NCBI GenBank assembly: GCA_001598975.1
Contig: BBXU01001516.1
Location: 1-26,832, forward strand
Origin: Parachlorella kessleri
Lineage: Eukaryota; Chlorophyta; Trebouxiophyceae; Chlorellales; Chlorellaceae
DNA: 26,832 bases
Direction of reading: 5' to 3'
Part shown: one piece after another, positions 10,530 through 19,690 of the stretch
Layout of the letters: each line of letters opens with the position of its first letter
Position numbering within the stretch: the stretch's first letter is position 1
Program-made: the position numbers and the translations under genes
The notes under the pieces: model-generated
The model's input: only the letters and a program-made list of their open reading frames with translations
What the model was told of the DNA's origin: nothing
Databases searched by the model: none

Positions 10530-11238
10530 GCGGTGGCTTTGCATCTGGGTGGCCCTGAATGTTGTAGTAGGGATTGCTGAGGACAGAAGTTCAGAGCCGT
10601 GACGGGCGATGTGACGGAACCAGAGCAGGTGGCAGGCTGCACTGTTATAAATGCCCCGGGACTGTGCTGCTTGCTATTCATCAGTGGCGCCACCTGCAAT
10701 TGATATTAAGGCATGGGTGTACACTACCATAGTTTGATGCCAGTGCTTGCAATGTACGTGTGTATACGAGCGCCGCAGAACTGCAATTCATTTTGTGCAT
10801 CTCTACATATGTATCGTGCGTGTCTGTGTGTCTTCTTTGTTATGCTTTCGTGAGCCAGTCGAGTTTCTAGGCCTGGTGTTGGTCGCGTGCGCCAGGCTTT
10901 CTCCACATGCTTGGCAGAAACATGCAATAGCATTGGCAATCTGCCTGCCCATTGGCGGTCAGCCTTTTAACAGTTGTGTTGTTATTTGCCTGGTAAGAAA
11001 TCATTGTAGCAACTGCTGCTGGTCCATACAGCAAATGCCCAAGAGAGTATCACTCTCAGCAGCATAATTGGCCCATCCCCGACACTGATAAGGGCCCTAC
11101 TTCAGGACCAGCGTTGCACTTTGCTGCAGCACGGCACGCATTTGCAGTGGCAGCCCGGGCGTGCCGTGTCATGCTGTGCCTGCCTAGCCTAGGTACGTCT
11201 CGTCCACAGTCAGGAAGTGGTTTGCTTTGCTAGGAGCC
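10530..11238. other. Intergenic region between GT92 and NOL12 genes
   Basis: It holds the GT92 3' region and the NOL12 promoter. No reading frame here resembles a protein family. No algal TGTAA polyadenylation motif was found in the first 400 bases after the GT92 stop. Confidence 0.6.
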
Positions 11239-12367
11239 ATGAGGGCAACCATGCAGCAGAAGTACAGAGAGACTGACGCACTAATCTACAAGCTAGGAGA
11301 TCAAGCTGCTAACCATGTCAGCAAGCACAAGCAGAGGAATAAGGCTCTTGAGATTGTATTTGACCCGAAAGACCACAAGTAAGTGCATGCGTGTGACTGG
11401 CTGCATGCCAGCATGTCGAGCCTCTTTCCGTTCAGCCCCACGCTTGCACTTCCCGTGGAAGCTGCCCACTGCGAACCGGCTGCAGGGAGTACCTGACTGG
11501 GTTTCGGAAGCGCAAACAGCAGAGGCGGAAAGAGGCCTTGAAGAAGCTTGAGAACCGGCAGCGGCAGCAGCGCCTGGAGGAGAGGACTGAGGTGGGCGGT
11601 GCAGAGTTGTGCAGCCACCCTGCATGCAGGCTATATGCCTTCCGCAAGGACAGTATGCCATGATGCGGGGGCATAAAAAAAATGACTGAATGGTGTGTCT
11701 CTGGTCCCTGTGCAGAGGCGGCAGGCGACCAAGGAACGAATGGCTCGGCTGGGCATACAGCCAGATGGGGGCGCTTCCATCTCTGACGTTGAGGAGGAGG
11801 CGGGCACTGGAGAGGAGCAGGACGATGTGAAAATATACCACAGCGGCCAGCTGACCAGCACGGTCACCGTCACAGCCATCCACAACAGTGACAGGCACGT
11901 GGCGGCACTGAACCTTGCCAGTTGTTTTGTTGGCCCCACTTGGGGGACTCACAGCAGCATGGTCAAATGGCGGTACGCTGTTAAAGTACACTAGACTGCA
12001 ATTCATTTGAGGCGCCTGCTGATGGCAAACGTTGCGCTCGTAGAGCTTGCTGGTTGGCTCGCCAAGATTGTAGACAGCGTATAGGTGGCAGCACACCTAG
12101 GCAGCAGCCCTCGTCCTTGGTACTGATGGCATTCGTTGCGCATGGCGGATCCGTGAGGGATAGTGGAGGCAAGGCAAGGATTGGCATGTCTTCTCTCTGT
12201 GTGCCCGCCTTGTGTCATCGCGCCTGCCTTGCAACTCTCCTGCTTGCAGTGAGCCAGATGCACAGGCGGGCACTGGGGCGGAAGGCAGCGAGGGCAGGGC
12301 GCCGGCAGGACCGGAAAATGGAGGCGGGAACGAGCCCCGTCTGCCAGCGCGGCAGCAGGCCCTTCAG

Positions 12368-12408
<41 letters not shown>

Positions 12409-12601
12409 GCGGGACGGCGGCGGCCAAGGGGAGCAGGGGCAGCAGCAGCAGCACAAGAAGCTGAGTAAGAACGCGCTGCGGGTGATGGCCAAGACGAAGA
12501 TGAAGCTGGAGGGGAAGAAGGGGCGGGGCAGGGAGGCCGGCTTTGCCAAGAACCTGGCCAGCAAGAAGAAGTTCAAGTCGAGCAAGAAGTCGAGCAAGTA
12601 G
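11239..12601 (+). CDS. NOL12: NOL12/Rrp17-type nucleolar protein
   Basis: Four exons, 11239-11378, 11486-11591, 11716-11894 and 12250-12601, total 777 nt and encode 258 residues. The family hallmark crosses the first junction: ALEIVFDPKDHK then EYLTGFRKRKQQRRKEALKK, followed by a basic, Arg/Gln-rich coiled-coil region. A block TSTVTVTAI follows an acidic segment, as in relatives. The C-terminal part has a 12-Gln run (12371-12406) and a Lys-rich tail (KKKFKSSKKSSK) suited to nucleolar localisation and RNA binding. In yeast, Rrp17 is a 5'-3' exonuclease in pre-60S rRNA processing. Intron 3 fits best with a GC donor (GACAG|GCACGT at 11895). An alternative GT donor at 11973 (GGCG|GTACGC) also keeps frame and would add 26 residues. 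The in-frame region upstream of the ATG has no better start. Confidence 0.88.
12371..12406 (+). repeat. CAG microsatellite in NOL12 coding exon
   Basis: A CAA followed by eleven CAG triplets encodes polyglutamine in exon 4 of the NOL12 gene. Similar but shorter runs lie in the ZNRD2-like gene (near 6165-6190, CTG on this strand) and the GT92 gene (near 8161-8195). Confidence 0.9.
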
Positions 12602-13512
12602 CATTTCTTAGAGACCATGTAGGTTGCGTCTGACTGGAGGTTTGGGGGTGGTTAGGCGCCACAGTGAAGGCAGCGGAATCAGTCGGGTGAAGGAAGACTC
12701 TGATTGTTACACTGCGAGGCCGGGAGTGAAGCACAGACGGCATGGCGGTGTGTGAAGGGGAGAGGATGGAAAGACAAATGGCTACCACTGTTGCAAAGTC
12801 GAGAGAATGTGGCATGTGGGCAAGAGGCAGGTGGTGCTGCAAGTTGAATTGTTGCTGATTGCCGTAACCGTTTTGTGTTTATGGCAATCAGCACAGCTGT
12901 GTGCATCCTGTGCTCGCACTCCTGCCGGATGGAGAATCACACATCAACTTTACAGGACAGACCCCCAGGTGCCTCTGCGTCCTTGCCCTAAGGTCGCCGC
13001 CACACTGTGGTTACTCGTTTGCCTGCTTACCACTTCTGACCGGAAATGGATCTTATATGTCAGCCGACACTATGCATCGACAGGCAAACCCCCAACGCTG
13101 CATGCCGGCCGCGATGCCAGGACTTCCGAAGAGTCTCTCGCCTTGGCGCCTTGCGGACGTGGCAGTGCATGAGTCATCCTCCACCACCGCAAATGAAAGG
13201 TCTAACCTAAACGTATCCTCCAGTTGAATGATCAAGGAGCGATGCTGCAGCCTTTCTCTGTATTGCGCTCCTGCCGAGCCTTCGGGGCAGCACTGCTTCG
13301 TGATCATCGCCATCAGCAGGTGTGAGCTAGTACCCTTTACACCACGGTCTCCCAGGCCCTTGATGGCTTCAGTGCATCTGTGTGCCTCTCAACTTCAGGA
13401 CTTCACCTGAAGTGCTGCCAGCCTTTGGACGATCACCAGCTGGCTGAGTGGCGAACAAAGAAGCGCTTGCTCGCTGCAGCGCTGCTGTCTTGCAGGGCGA
13501 CTGTCAGCCAGG
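12602..13512. other. Intergenic region between NOL12 and NUDT14 genes
   Basis: No coding region is recognised. The frames present lack family motifs and splice support. It should contain the NOL12 3' region and the NUDT14 promoter. Confidence 0.6.
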
Positions 13513-15543
13513 ATGAGTGCGTTGGCTGCCCAAGCCAGCCAGGAGGGCGCGGCAGGGTACTACCCCCACGGCCTGGTCTCACTTACCCAGGAGCACAGGA
13601 TGGCAGACACTGTCAAACGGCTGGGGAAAGTCAGGGTGGAGCCTCTGCAAGCTTCGCGCTTCATCCGGCCCTCGTCAATCTTCTTTGAGATGGATGGTAA
13701 GCCCAGAAACCATGTGCAGTCCCTCTGGTATCATTATGGAGACAGTTGACGACTGGAAGTCCCTGCCTGCGGGCTTGTCACCCTGGAGAGTGAGCGTTAC
13801 ATATTCATTTGTACGGATACACAAGTGATGATCACGCTGGCAGTTGCACTGGCTGATGCTGTTATGCAAGTTGTTCAGATCGCCCGCAGGCATGGAGAGG
13901 CGGTGGGATATGGTGCAAGGGGTTCCCTCGGTGGGGGCGATCCTCTACCACTGCGATTTGAAGGCTGTGCTGCTGGTGCGGCAGTTCCGCCCACCGGTAA
14001 GTATGGTGGCTGAGCGTGCACAGCTGGTAGCGCTCGGCGCTGTCACGCGGAGAGGCGAGACAATGGCTTGGTAGAGCAATCCTCAGACGCCACTCCCGGC
14101 GCAGTGTCCGTTCTTGGCAGGCCTTTCTGCCTGTCTGCTACCTCGCCCTTGGGCACTGTGGCCTATAGGGAATCCACTGGGCTGTGCACGTCTACCATCG
14201 GGAAAAAGCCAGAACTATCAGAGATCGGCACGTGGTTCACACCCCCGTCTTGTGCTCCCCACCTCTGCAGGTCTATGTAGGTATCAGAGATCAGCCCGTG
14301 GTTTCCACACCTCCCCACCCCTGCAGGTCTATGTGGCCTGTGCAGCCGAGGCGGCGGCGGAGGGGCGGCCAGCGCCGCCGTTAACCGCCGGGTTCACGTA
14401 TGAGCTGTGCGCTGGGCTGGAGGACAAGTCCAAGTCGCGGGAGCAGATTGTGAAGGAGGAGGTGGGTGATATAGATGGTGTGGGTCGGCTGGCTGGTAGT
14501 GAGCATCAACTCTGCACCGGAGCAGCATTATGCACTCCGGCCAGTGCCGCGGAACGATGCGCTGCATATGTGACGGCCTGGGCCGCTGCTGCGCTCACGA
14601 CCTGACTAAGGTCAGTTATGCAGGGAGCCCGGCACTGTGCTGGTTGGCATCACTCTGACAGCTCAGCTGGCCCTTGAGCACCCTTGGTTACCCAGCCAGC
14701 CTCGAACCTTTCAGGTCTGAACTCTGCACCTAAGCGCTTCAGATAACCTAGCATGCTGCAGATCCTTGAAGAGTGTGGGTATGACGTCCCCGTGGACAGC
14801 ATACGCTTTGTGACGTCCTACGTGGCAGCCAGCGGCAGCATGGGGGCGCGGCAGCGTGTGTTTGCCGCCGAGGTGGACGACTCCCAATTAGTAATGCCTG
14901 GCGGGGGCGTCAAGTGAGTCCAGGGCAGCTGCTCCACAGCAAGGGTGCCTAGTCTCATCTAACAGCGTACCGCCACCTGACCTTGCTGCCGCGAGTCACC
15001 CCAGTGGGGCCACAAGAAGGATGTCCAGGATGTACCACAAGGTCGTCGTCTCCGGACTACCTAGTCGTCCATTTGCAGCAGGCAGTTGGGGGGTGGCTGG
15101 CCAGCTGAGCCGTTCCTGGCAGGGGGCGGTCAGGGGTGCCTTGGGCGTGTGCAGGACTGCCTGTGCCTACCTTGCAAAGGCCAGGCTGTTGGGGTGAGAT
15201 GGCCCGCAGGCTGATGCTGCCAGGGGGCGGGGGCTTTGAGTAGCGACTTCGCTTGGGCGCAACAGGCTACATTAACACAATATAGTACAGTTACAGTAGT
15301 GAGGGTGGCAGACATTGAAAGGGCTGGATCCAGATATGCTCTTATGTCTTGCTCACAGGCTTTGATCTCCACGTGTCGTGCAGAGGTGATGGGGAGGCGA
15401 TAGAGGTGCTGGCGCTGCCCTTGAGCGGCACGCAGCGCTTCATGGAGGATGACAGCCTGGCAAAAAGTGCGGCCCTGCCCCTCGCCTTCCTGTGGGTCCA
15501 GCATCAGTTACAGCAGAATGGCGGCCGCTTGTTTAGAAGCTAG
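13513..15543 (+). CDS. NUDT14: NUDT14-type UDP-glucose/nucleotide-sugar Nudix hydrolase
   Basis: Five exons, 13513-13696, 13890-13996, 14327-14461, 14762-14913 and 15384-15543, total 738 nt and encode 245 residues. The order of blocks follows NUDT14: ERRWDMVQGVPSVGAILYH, then AVLLVRQFRPPVY, then FTYELCAGLEDK opening the Nudix box. The box spans residues 127-149 and is split by intron 3 (VKEE|ILEECGYDV). The metal-binding glutamates E142, E145 and E146 are present. The consensus Arg before E142 is Glu141, and the consensus first Glu is Lys133. Downstream are the family blocks SGSMGARQRVFAAEV, GGGVKGDGEAIEVLALPL and a helical C-terminus. NUDT14 hydrolyses UDP-glucose and related ADP-sugars to sugar phosphate plus NMP in the cytosol. 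A second in-frame Met at residue 30 is an alternative start. Confidence 0.9.
14216..14337 (+). repeat. Tandem duplication containing the intron 2 acceptor of NUDT14
   Basis: Two adjacent copies start at 14216 and 14282 with tatcagagatc and both end in ctgcaggtctatgt. Copy 1 is about 66 bases and copy 2 about 56, with a small deletion in the pyrimidine tract. Each holds a pyrimidine tract, a CAG acceptor and the first codons of exon 3. The coding exon uses the second acceptor (exon start 14327). Use of the first (after 14270) would add 56 nt and shift the frame. Confidence 0.9.
14961..14982 (+). repeat. 22-bp dispersed repeat, copy 1 (NUDT14 intron 4)
   Basis: A 22-base block beginning aacagcgtaccgcc in NUDT14 intron 4 is identical to 16655-16676. 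Similarity continues imperfectly for about 40 more bases (a cgagtcacccca/gggtcatccaa-like stretch, then a shared gtggggcca-like stretch). This suggests an interspersed element or segmental copy. Confidence 0.7.
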
Positions 15544-17192
15544 TACCGGGTGGCATCTGGTACTCGTCATGGTAGCAGGCATGCGAAGCGAAGATGGGGA
15601 GGGGGTACAGACGTAGCTGATGCACCTATTAGTAAGGGTGGCAGGGAGTGCGTACAGAGGGATAGGGCAGACTGTACTGCCATTGTCTTGACGCAAGTAT
15701 GCGCCTGAGTTGTCTTTCCAGAGTTGTGGCGAAAAGTCTGTCAGAGAGTGGTAAAAGGTAGGTGCTATCTGGTAATGCTGCTTTCTGAGATGTGTCACGG
15801 ATGCCGTCACCCCAAACATAGGTTTGAGTAGGAAACTTATCAGCCGCCTTGCCATTGCATGTACCTTTTCCCTTTCGCTTTCACCCTATAATCACTAATC
15901 ATGAGCGTAATGCCAGCTCAACACCGGCAAGGCGCCAGAAGGCGCGAGTTTCAGCGGTATGGAATCTGTATTGAAATAATGTCACTGTACGTCAATGCAT
16001 TGTCAGAGCACCAGCAAAAGGTTTGGCGCTGCTCCGTAGGCTGCCGCGCTGTCAACGCGTGTCAACCCATGCCGAACGCTGCCCGAGCCATGTCAGCGCA
16101 GTACCAGCGTGTCGCCAAGGCGCTCATGCGGTCAACACGGTCAATGGACCGCTTCCTCTTCGCAGTTGAGATAACAAGACCATAGACTGCGCGCCAGCTC
16201 CTTCTGCCTTGGCCAAGAAGGCCACCCCTCAGCAGGTAATCACATATCGTGCAGCTCAGGCCTTTGCCTCCACATATATGATGGTCGCTGAAGAAAGTGA
16301 TCGGAAAGTGCAGCAGCAATAGTGCACCAGAGAGAGTATGATGTTGCAGGATGTGTTGCTTCCCCATGAGGCACCCTGCGAGGGACTTGCTCTTCCTCCT
16401 CGCCACTATCTTGGCGTTCTGCGGTAAGGCTGAGCACTGACTCCTGCAGAGCCGGTTCCAAGAGCACGGCACTATACCCCCCATGGTAGATATACTAGGA
16501 CTACATAAAACCTTGTCGGACTACATATTGCAAGCTTTCAGCCGCCTCTCACACCTGTACTGCAAGCAGCCTCTCTCACTGTGTTGCTGCCTTCTTTGAC
16601 TTGCCTGGCCCTATCCACGGGTGGCGCTGCTGCGTGTGTCAGAGATTAGTCTTCAACAGCGTACCGCCACCTGACCATGCTCCCGTGGGTCATCCAAGGT
16701 GGGCCAACAAAAATGCTGCCGTGTGTCAGAGGCGGTGCTGAATACCCTTGCCCACTGCAATCTTGGTGCTTGGCAGGGCATGCCCAGGGTGGCCGTCACA
16801 AGGCGCCACCATCCTTTGCTGAACCACAGTCCTCCGGCATTGGAGTCCAAGCTGCCATTGCCAAGTACGTGTACACTACACATGTGTCATGCAGTCTACA
16901 GAACAGCCCTTGCCTTAGGACCAGGCATCCGTTGACGGGTGGTCGATACATTCATGAGCCTACCGGAGCGTGTTGCACCCTTGCAGTTTCGCTCATGTAG
17001 GCCTAGACCAGACACTACACTGCACATTCCCAACACAGTGCTGTTCCTGATGCTCCCACACCCGTCTTGTCACGCGAATCTGCTGCTCCTCCATGGGTGA
17101 TGTGGCCCAACCTGGCAAGGGGCGCAGCTACATTGTGCCAGGGACGGTGCTTTACTAAAATAGTAGTAAACTGCAGGCCTCGAAGTCTCCGG
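15544..17192. other. Long intergenic region with dispersed repeat sequence
   Basis: No gene is recognised in these 1.65 kb. A minus-strand frame at 16062-16484 (140 codons) has no family motif and I do not call it. The part from about 16640 holds the second copy of the 22-bp dispersed repeat. An upstream exon of the gene at 17193 could be hidden in the last few hundred bases. Confidence 0.5.
16655..16676 (+). repeat. 22-bp dispersed repeat, copy 2 (intergenic)
   Basis: This block is identical to 14961-14982 in the NUDT14 intron and has the same orientation, about 1.7 kb away, with degenerate similarity on its 3' side. Confidence 0.7.
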
Positions 17193-18104
17193 ATGGACTG
17201 GGCGTTCTCCGGCGGCGGCGCTACCTGCCGCGACTTCTGGCAGGCGTCCGGCCCTCAGCAGACCCAGCCGCCCATCACAGCTTGGCGCCAGGCCTTCAAG
17301 CAAACGCTGGGGGCAGGCATTTTGCTGTCTGGGATACCTGCCGGGCTGGCCAGCATTAGTGTGATCTGCAACGACCCTGCACCCGAGTCCCAGAGCGACT
17401 ACCGGAGGGTGTCTCTGACCGCACAGCTGGCGCCAGACCTCACCATTGATGAGTTGGTCTATGTGAGTCCAACCGCTTCTGCATCTGTGCCCCCAGAAGC
17501 CGATATGTTATTGACTGGCCCGTGGTCCTGCAAATCAGTCCTGTCTACCTTAGCGTGCCAATGGCAGCACACCCGCGATGGTGAGCCGGCCCGTGAAGAC
17601 GAGTTAGCATGGCAGCCTGCGACTGGGCTTCACACAAGGTGGTGCTAGGCAGGGTTTGCTCAGACGTGGAACTCGGGTTGCGATATTGATGTCTCACTCG
17701 GCCACCACTGCTTGCAGGTGTTCCTAGGAGTGTTCGAAGAAGACAATACCTCTGATATCTTTCTGGATACCTTTGTCAGCATTGCGGGAGCAAACTCTCC
17801 ATTCCAGCCCATACCCTTTGACTATAATGTGAGTATAACCATGGCCAAAGAGCAGGCTACAAAACACAGGGGAATGTAACAGTAGTAGCCATGCTGCCAT
17901 GAACGGCACATATGCTGACTTTGAACCTCACACACTGGATTTCCTTCTTGTGATGCGCATTACATGCCAAGATGGACTCATCTAAGAACTTGCCTTGCCT
18001 GCTGCATGCAGGCGGATGATACCTTCTACTTATGCCCTGTGGGCTTTGGAATCTGTGGTCCTTACCGTTGGGACCCCACGTCGGTCTCTTTCCCACCCTC
18101 CTGA
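17193..18104 (+). CDS. Unrecognised three-exon gene
   Basis: Three exons, 17193-17462, 17718-17828 and 18012-18104, chain in phase 0 with GTGAGT donors and GCAG acceptors. They total 474 nt and encode 157 residues. I do not recognise the family. The protein has five cysteines, a hydrophobic mid-section (LGAGILLSGIPAGLASISVI), an acidic middle (FEEDNTSDIFLDTF) and an aromatic/Gly/Cys C-terminus (FYLCPVGFGICGPYRWDP), a composition that suits a secreted or lumenal protein. The ATG at 17193 is the first one well placed in the frame, but the frame is open back to 17067 and an upstream exon with a signal peptide could be missing. Splice consistency over two introns is the main reason to believe it. 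Confidence 0.5.
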
Positions 18105-19083
18105 GCATTCTGCCCTGGCCTGAAGGCACCACCTGGTTGCGGTCGGTTACCTGTCACCCCCCTGCAGTTGTCCTTTCGGTTTATGTTTAAACTACTCTTT
18201 CCTGATTGGATGCAGTGCGGGGCTGCCTTTGCACTTGTAGCCTGACCAGTCGGCCCCTGACTGACAGAGGTATACCCGCCAGTCCCAAGGCATACCCTCC
18301 TTACCCCGTAACGGTCTGGTTGCGAAACTATGTCTATATTGCGGTTATAATACTTACATTACTTGTTTGAGCTTGAGCGCGGCCCACTTCCTTTGTATGC
18401 ATTGGTTGTACCGCTTAGGGCATTCATAACCCTGCCAGCTGTCAGCCACGTTCAGGAAACCATAGCAGGGCGCATGCACTGGCACTGGAACATCAGCGCT
18501 CCATGCTTCTGCCCTCTGGGTTGGCAGGGGAGCACAAGGCCCCCAGTGTTGCACAAATAGTCCGTCAGGTCAGTAGCTTTAAAAGCAAACTTTTGTTGTT
18601 GGCGTTAAGAGGCCTTAGGGAAGTGGTGGCCACACCCAGGTCAAATGTTAACACAAGATGGGGTCTGGATCAGAACTCAAGCAAGGCTCAGGAGCATACT
18701 TCATCCAGCCCTAACAATACAGGCCCAATGTTAAACACAGGCCGCACCTACTTCTCTGTTCTCACTACCTGCTATCCTCACTATTGAACAGAATGACAAA
18801 CTGAGATGAGTACTATAAGACAGCCACAAGCTGTAGTTAGACGGGGGGGTCAGAGTTTCCTAGTACTCACAAGCCAAAGAGGAACCTGCAACCAGCCCTA
18901 TCCGTACACTTCACCCCTACCTAACCTCCTGCCACCCTCAATTACCAAGGTTCACCAGCATCCCCGGGTTACACACTGCTCACTCTCCCGGGCAACCACC
19001 AGCCGGTTTCAAAACTACCTTCCCTTCGTCACAACCAACCCCTCTCTGTCAATCCGACGCACACACACACACACACACACACA

Positions 19084-19118
<35 letters not shown>

Positions 19119-19639
19119 TTCACCTCTCTCTCACGGCCACCACTTCTCCGACCCCCCCCCCACCCACACACACACAGTGGGAGGTACCTGCATCCCGCCC
19201 CCCCTACCCCCCCCCCCCCCCACACACACAATGAGATTCTCACTCTTGCTATGCCACAGAATTGATGCCTACGCCTCTGGCCCCACCTTCCTTGCCAACC
19301 GGCACCTGCCAGGCCCCCCCCCACTCTCTCGACGCTGGGACCCTTATGCACGGTGCTACACCCCAAGGCTGCCTCCTCCCCTGCCTCGTGCTGGCTGCCA
19401 GGAGGTACCCGCAACCTTTTACGCTTCTTTCCTCCCGAGACTGATGCACCCTTACCACTCACACCACTGCCTGGACAAGCCTGGACACTGGCAGCGGCAG
19501 CAGCGCCTTGAGGGGAGGGCTGCTGCCGCACGCTCAAGCCTCCTCCTTGGGCTCCTGCTGTGTGCCAAGGGGCACCCGCTTCCCTACTCCCAAAACTGAA
19601 GCACCCACACTTCTCATGACCCTTGCTGCTGCCGCACAA
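18105..19639. other. Tail-to-tail intergenic region rich in simple repeats
   Basis: This lies between the 3' ends of the convergent 17193 gene and SPPL3-type gene. It holds a (CA)n microsatellite, poly-C tracts and degenerate copies of sequence from the SPPL3 3' end. The open frames over the repeats are low-complexity artefacts. Confidence 0.65.
19060..19114. repeat. (CA)n microsatellite
   Basis: About 27 CA dinucleotides with one GA interruption, followed by C-rich and CA-rich tracts at 19147-19175 and 19207-19229. Confidence 0.95.
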
Positions 19640-19690
19640 TCAGGCCCGCTCCTCGGGCTCCTCTTGCTTGCCGGGGGGCACCTGCATGCG
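19360..19690. repeat. Degenerate tandem copies around the SPPL3 3' end
   Basis: The stretch 19520-19580 (ctgctgccgcac, then a ctcctccttgggctcctg-like block, then ggggcaccc) resembles 19625-19683 (ctgctgccgcac, then a ctcctcgggctcctcttg block, then ggggcacc), which contains the SPPL3 stop codon and last codons. A related pair is cgcttctttcctcccgagac near 19422 and cgcttccctactcccaaaac near 19577, each followed by tga(t/a)gcaccc. The offsets of about 105 and 155 bases suggest more than one duplication with divergence. Confidence 0.5.

Noticed and set aside
10530..10930. TGTAA polyadenylation signals as a general marker of gene ends
   Set aside because: No TGTAA was found within 400 bases of the GT92, NOL12 or NUDT14 stops, so it cannot be used here to place 3' ends or to prove a Chlamydomonas-like species.
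11293..12096. 267-codon minus-strand open frame opposite NOL12
   Set aside because: It is the antisense shadow of NOL12 exons and introns, with no domain and no splice logic.
16062..16484. 140-codon minus-strand frame
   Set aside because: No recognisable motif, no splice-supported partner exon and no homology recalled; left as intergenic.
18806..19234. 142-codon plus-strand frame with Thr/His repeats
   Set aside because: It is a translation of the (CA)n microsatellite and poly-C tracts.
19115..19639. 174-codon minus-strand frame with Gly-rich ends
   Set aside because: Its composition comes from CA/C-rich repeats and a degenerate copy of the SPPL3 3' end; no conserved motif.
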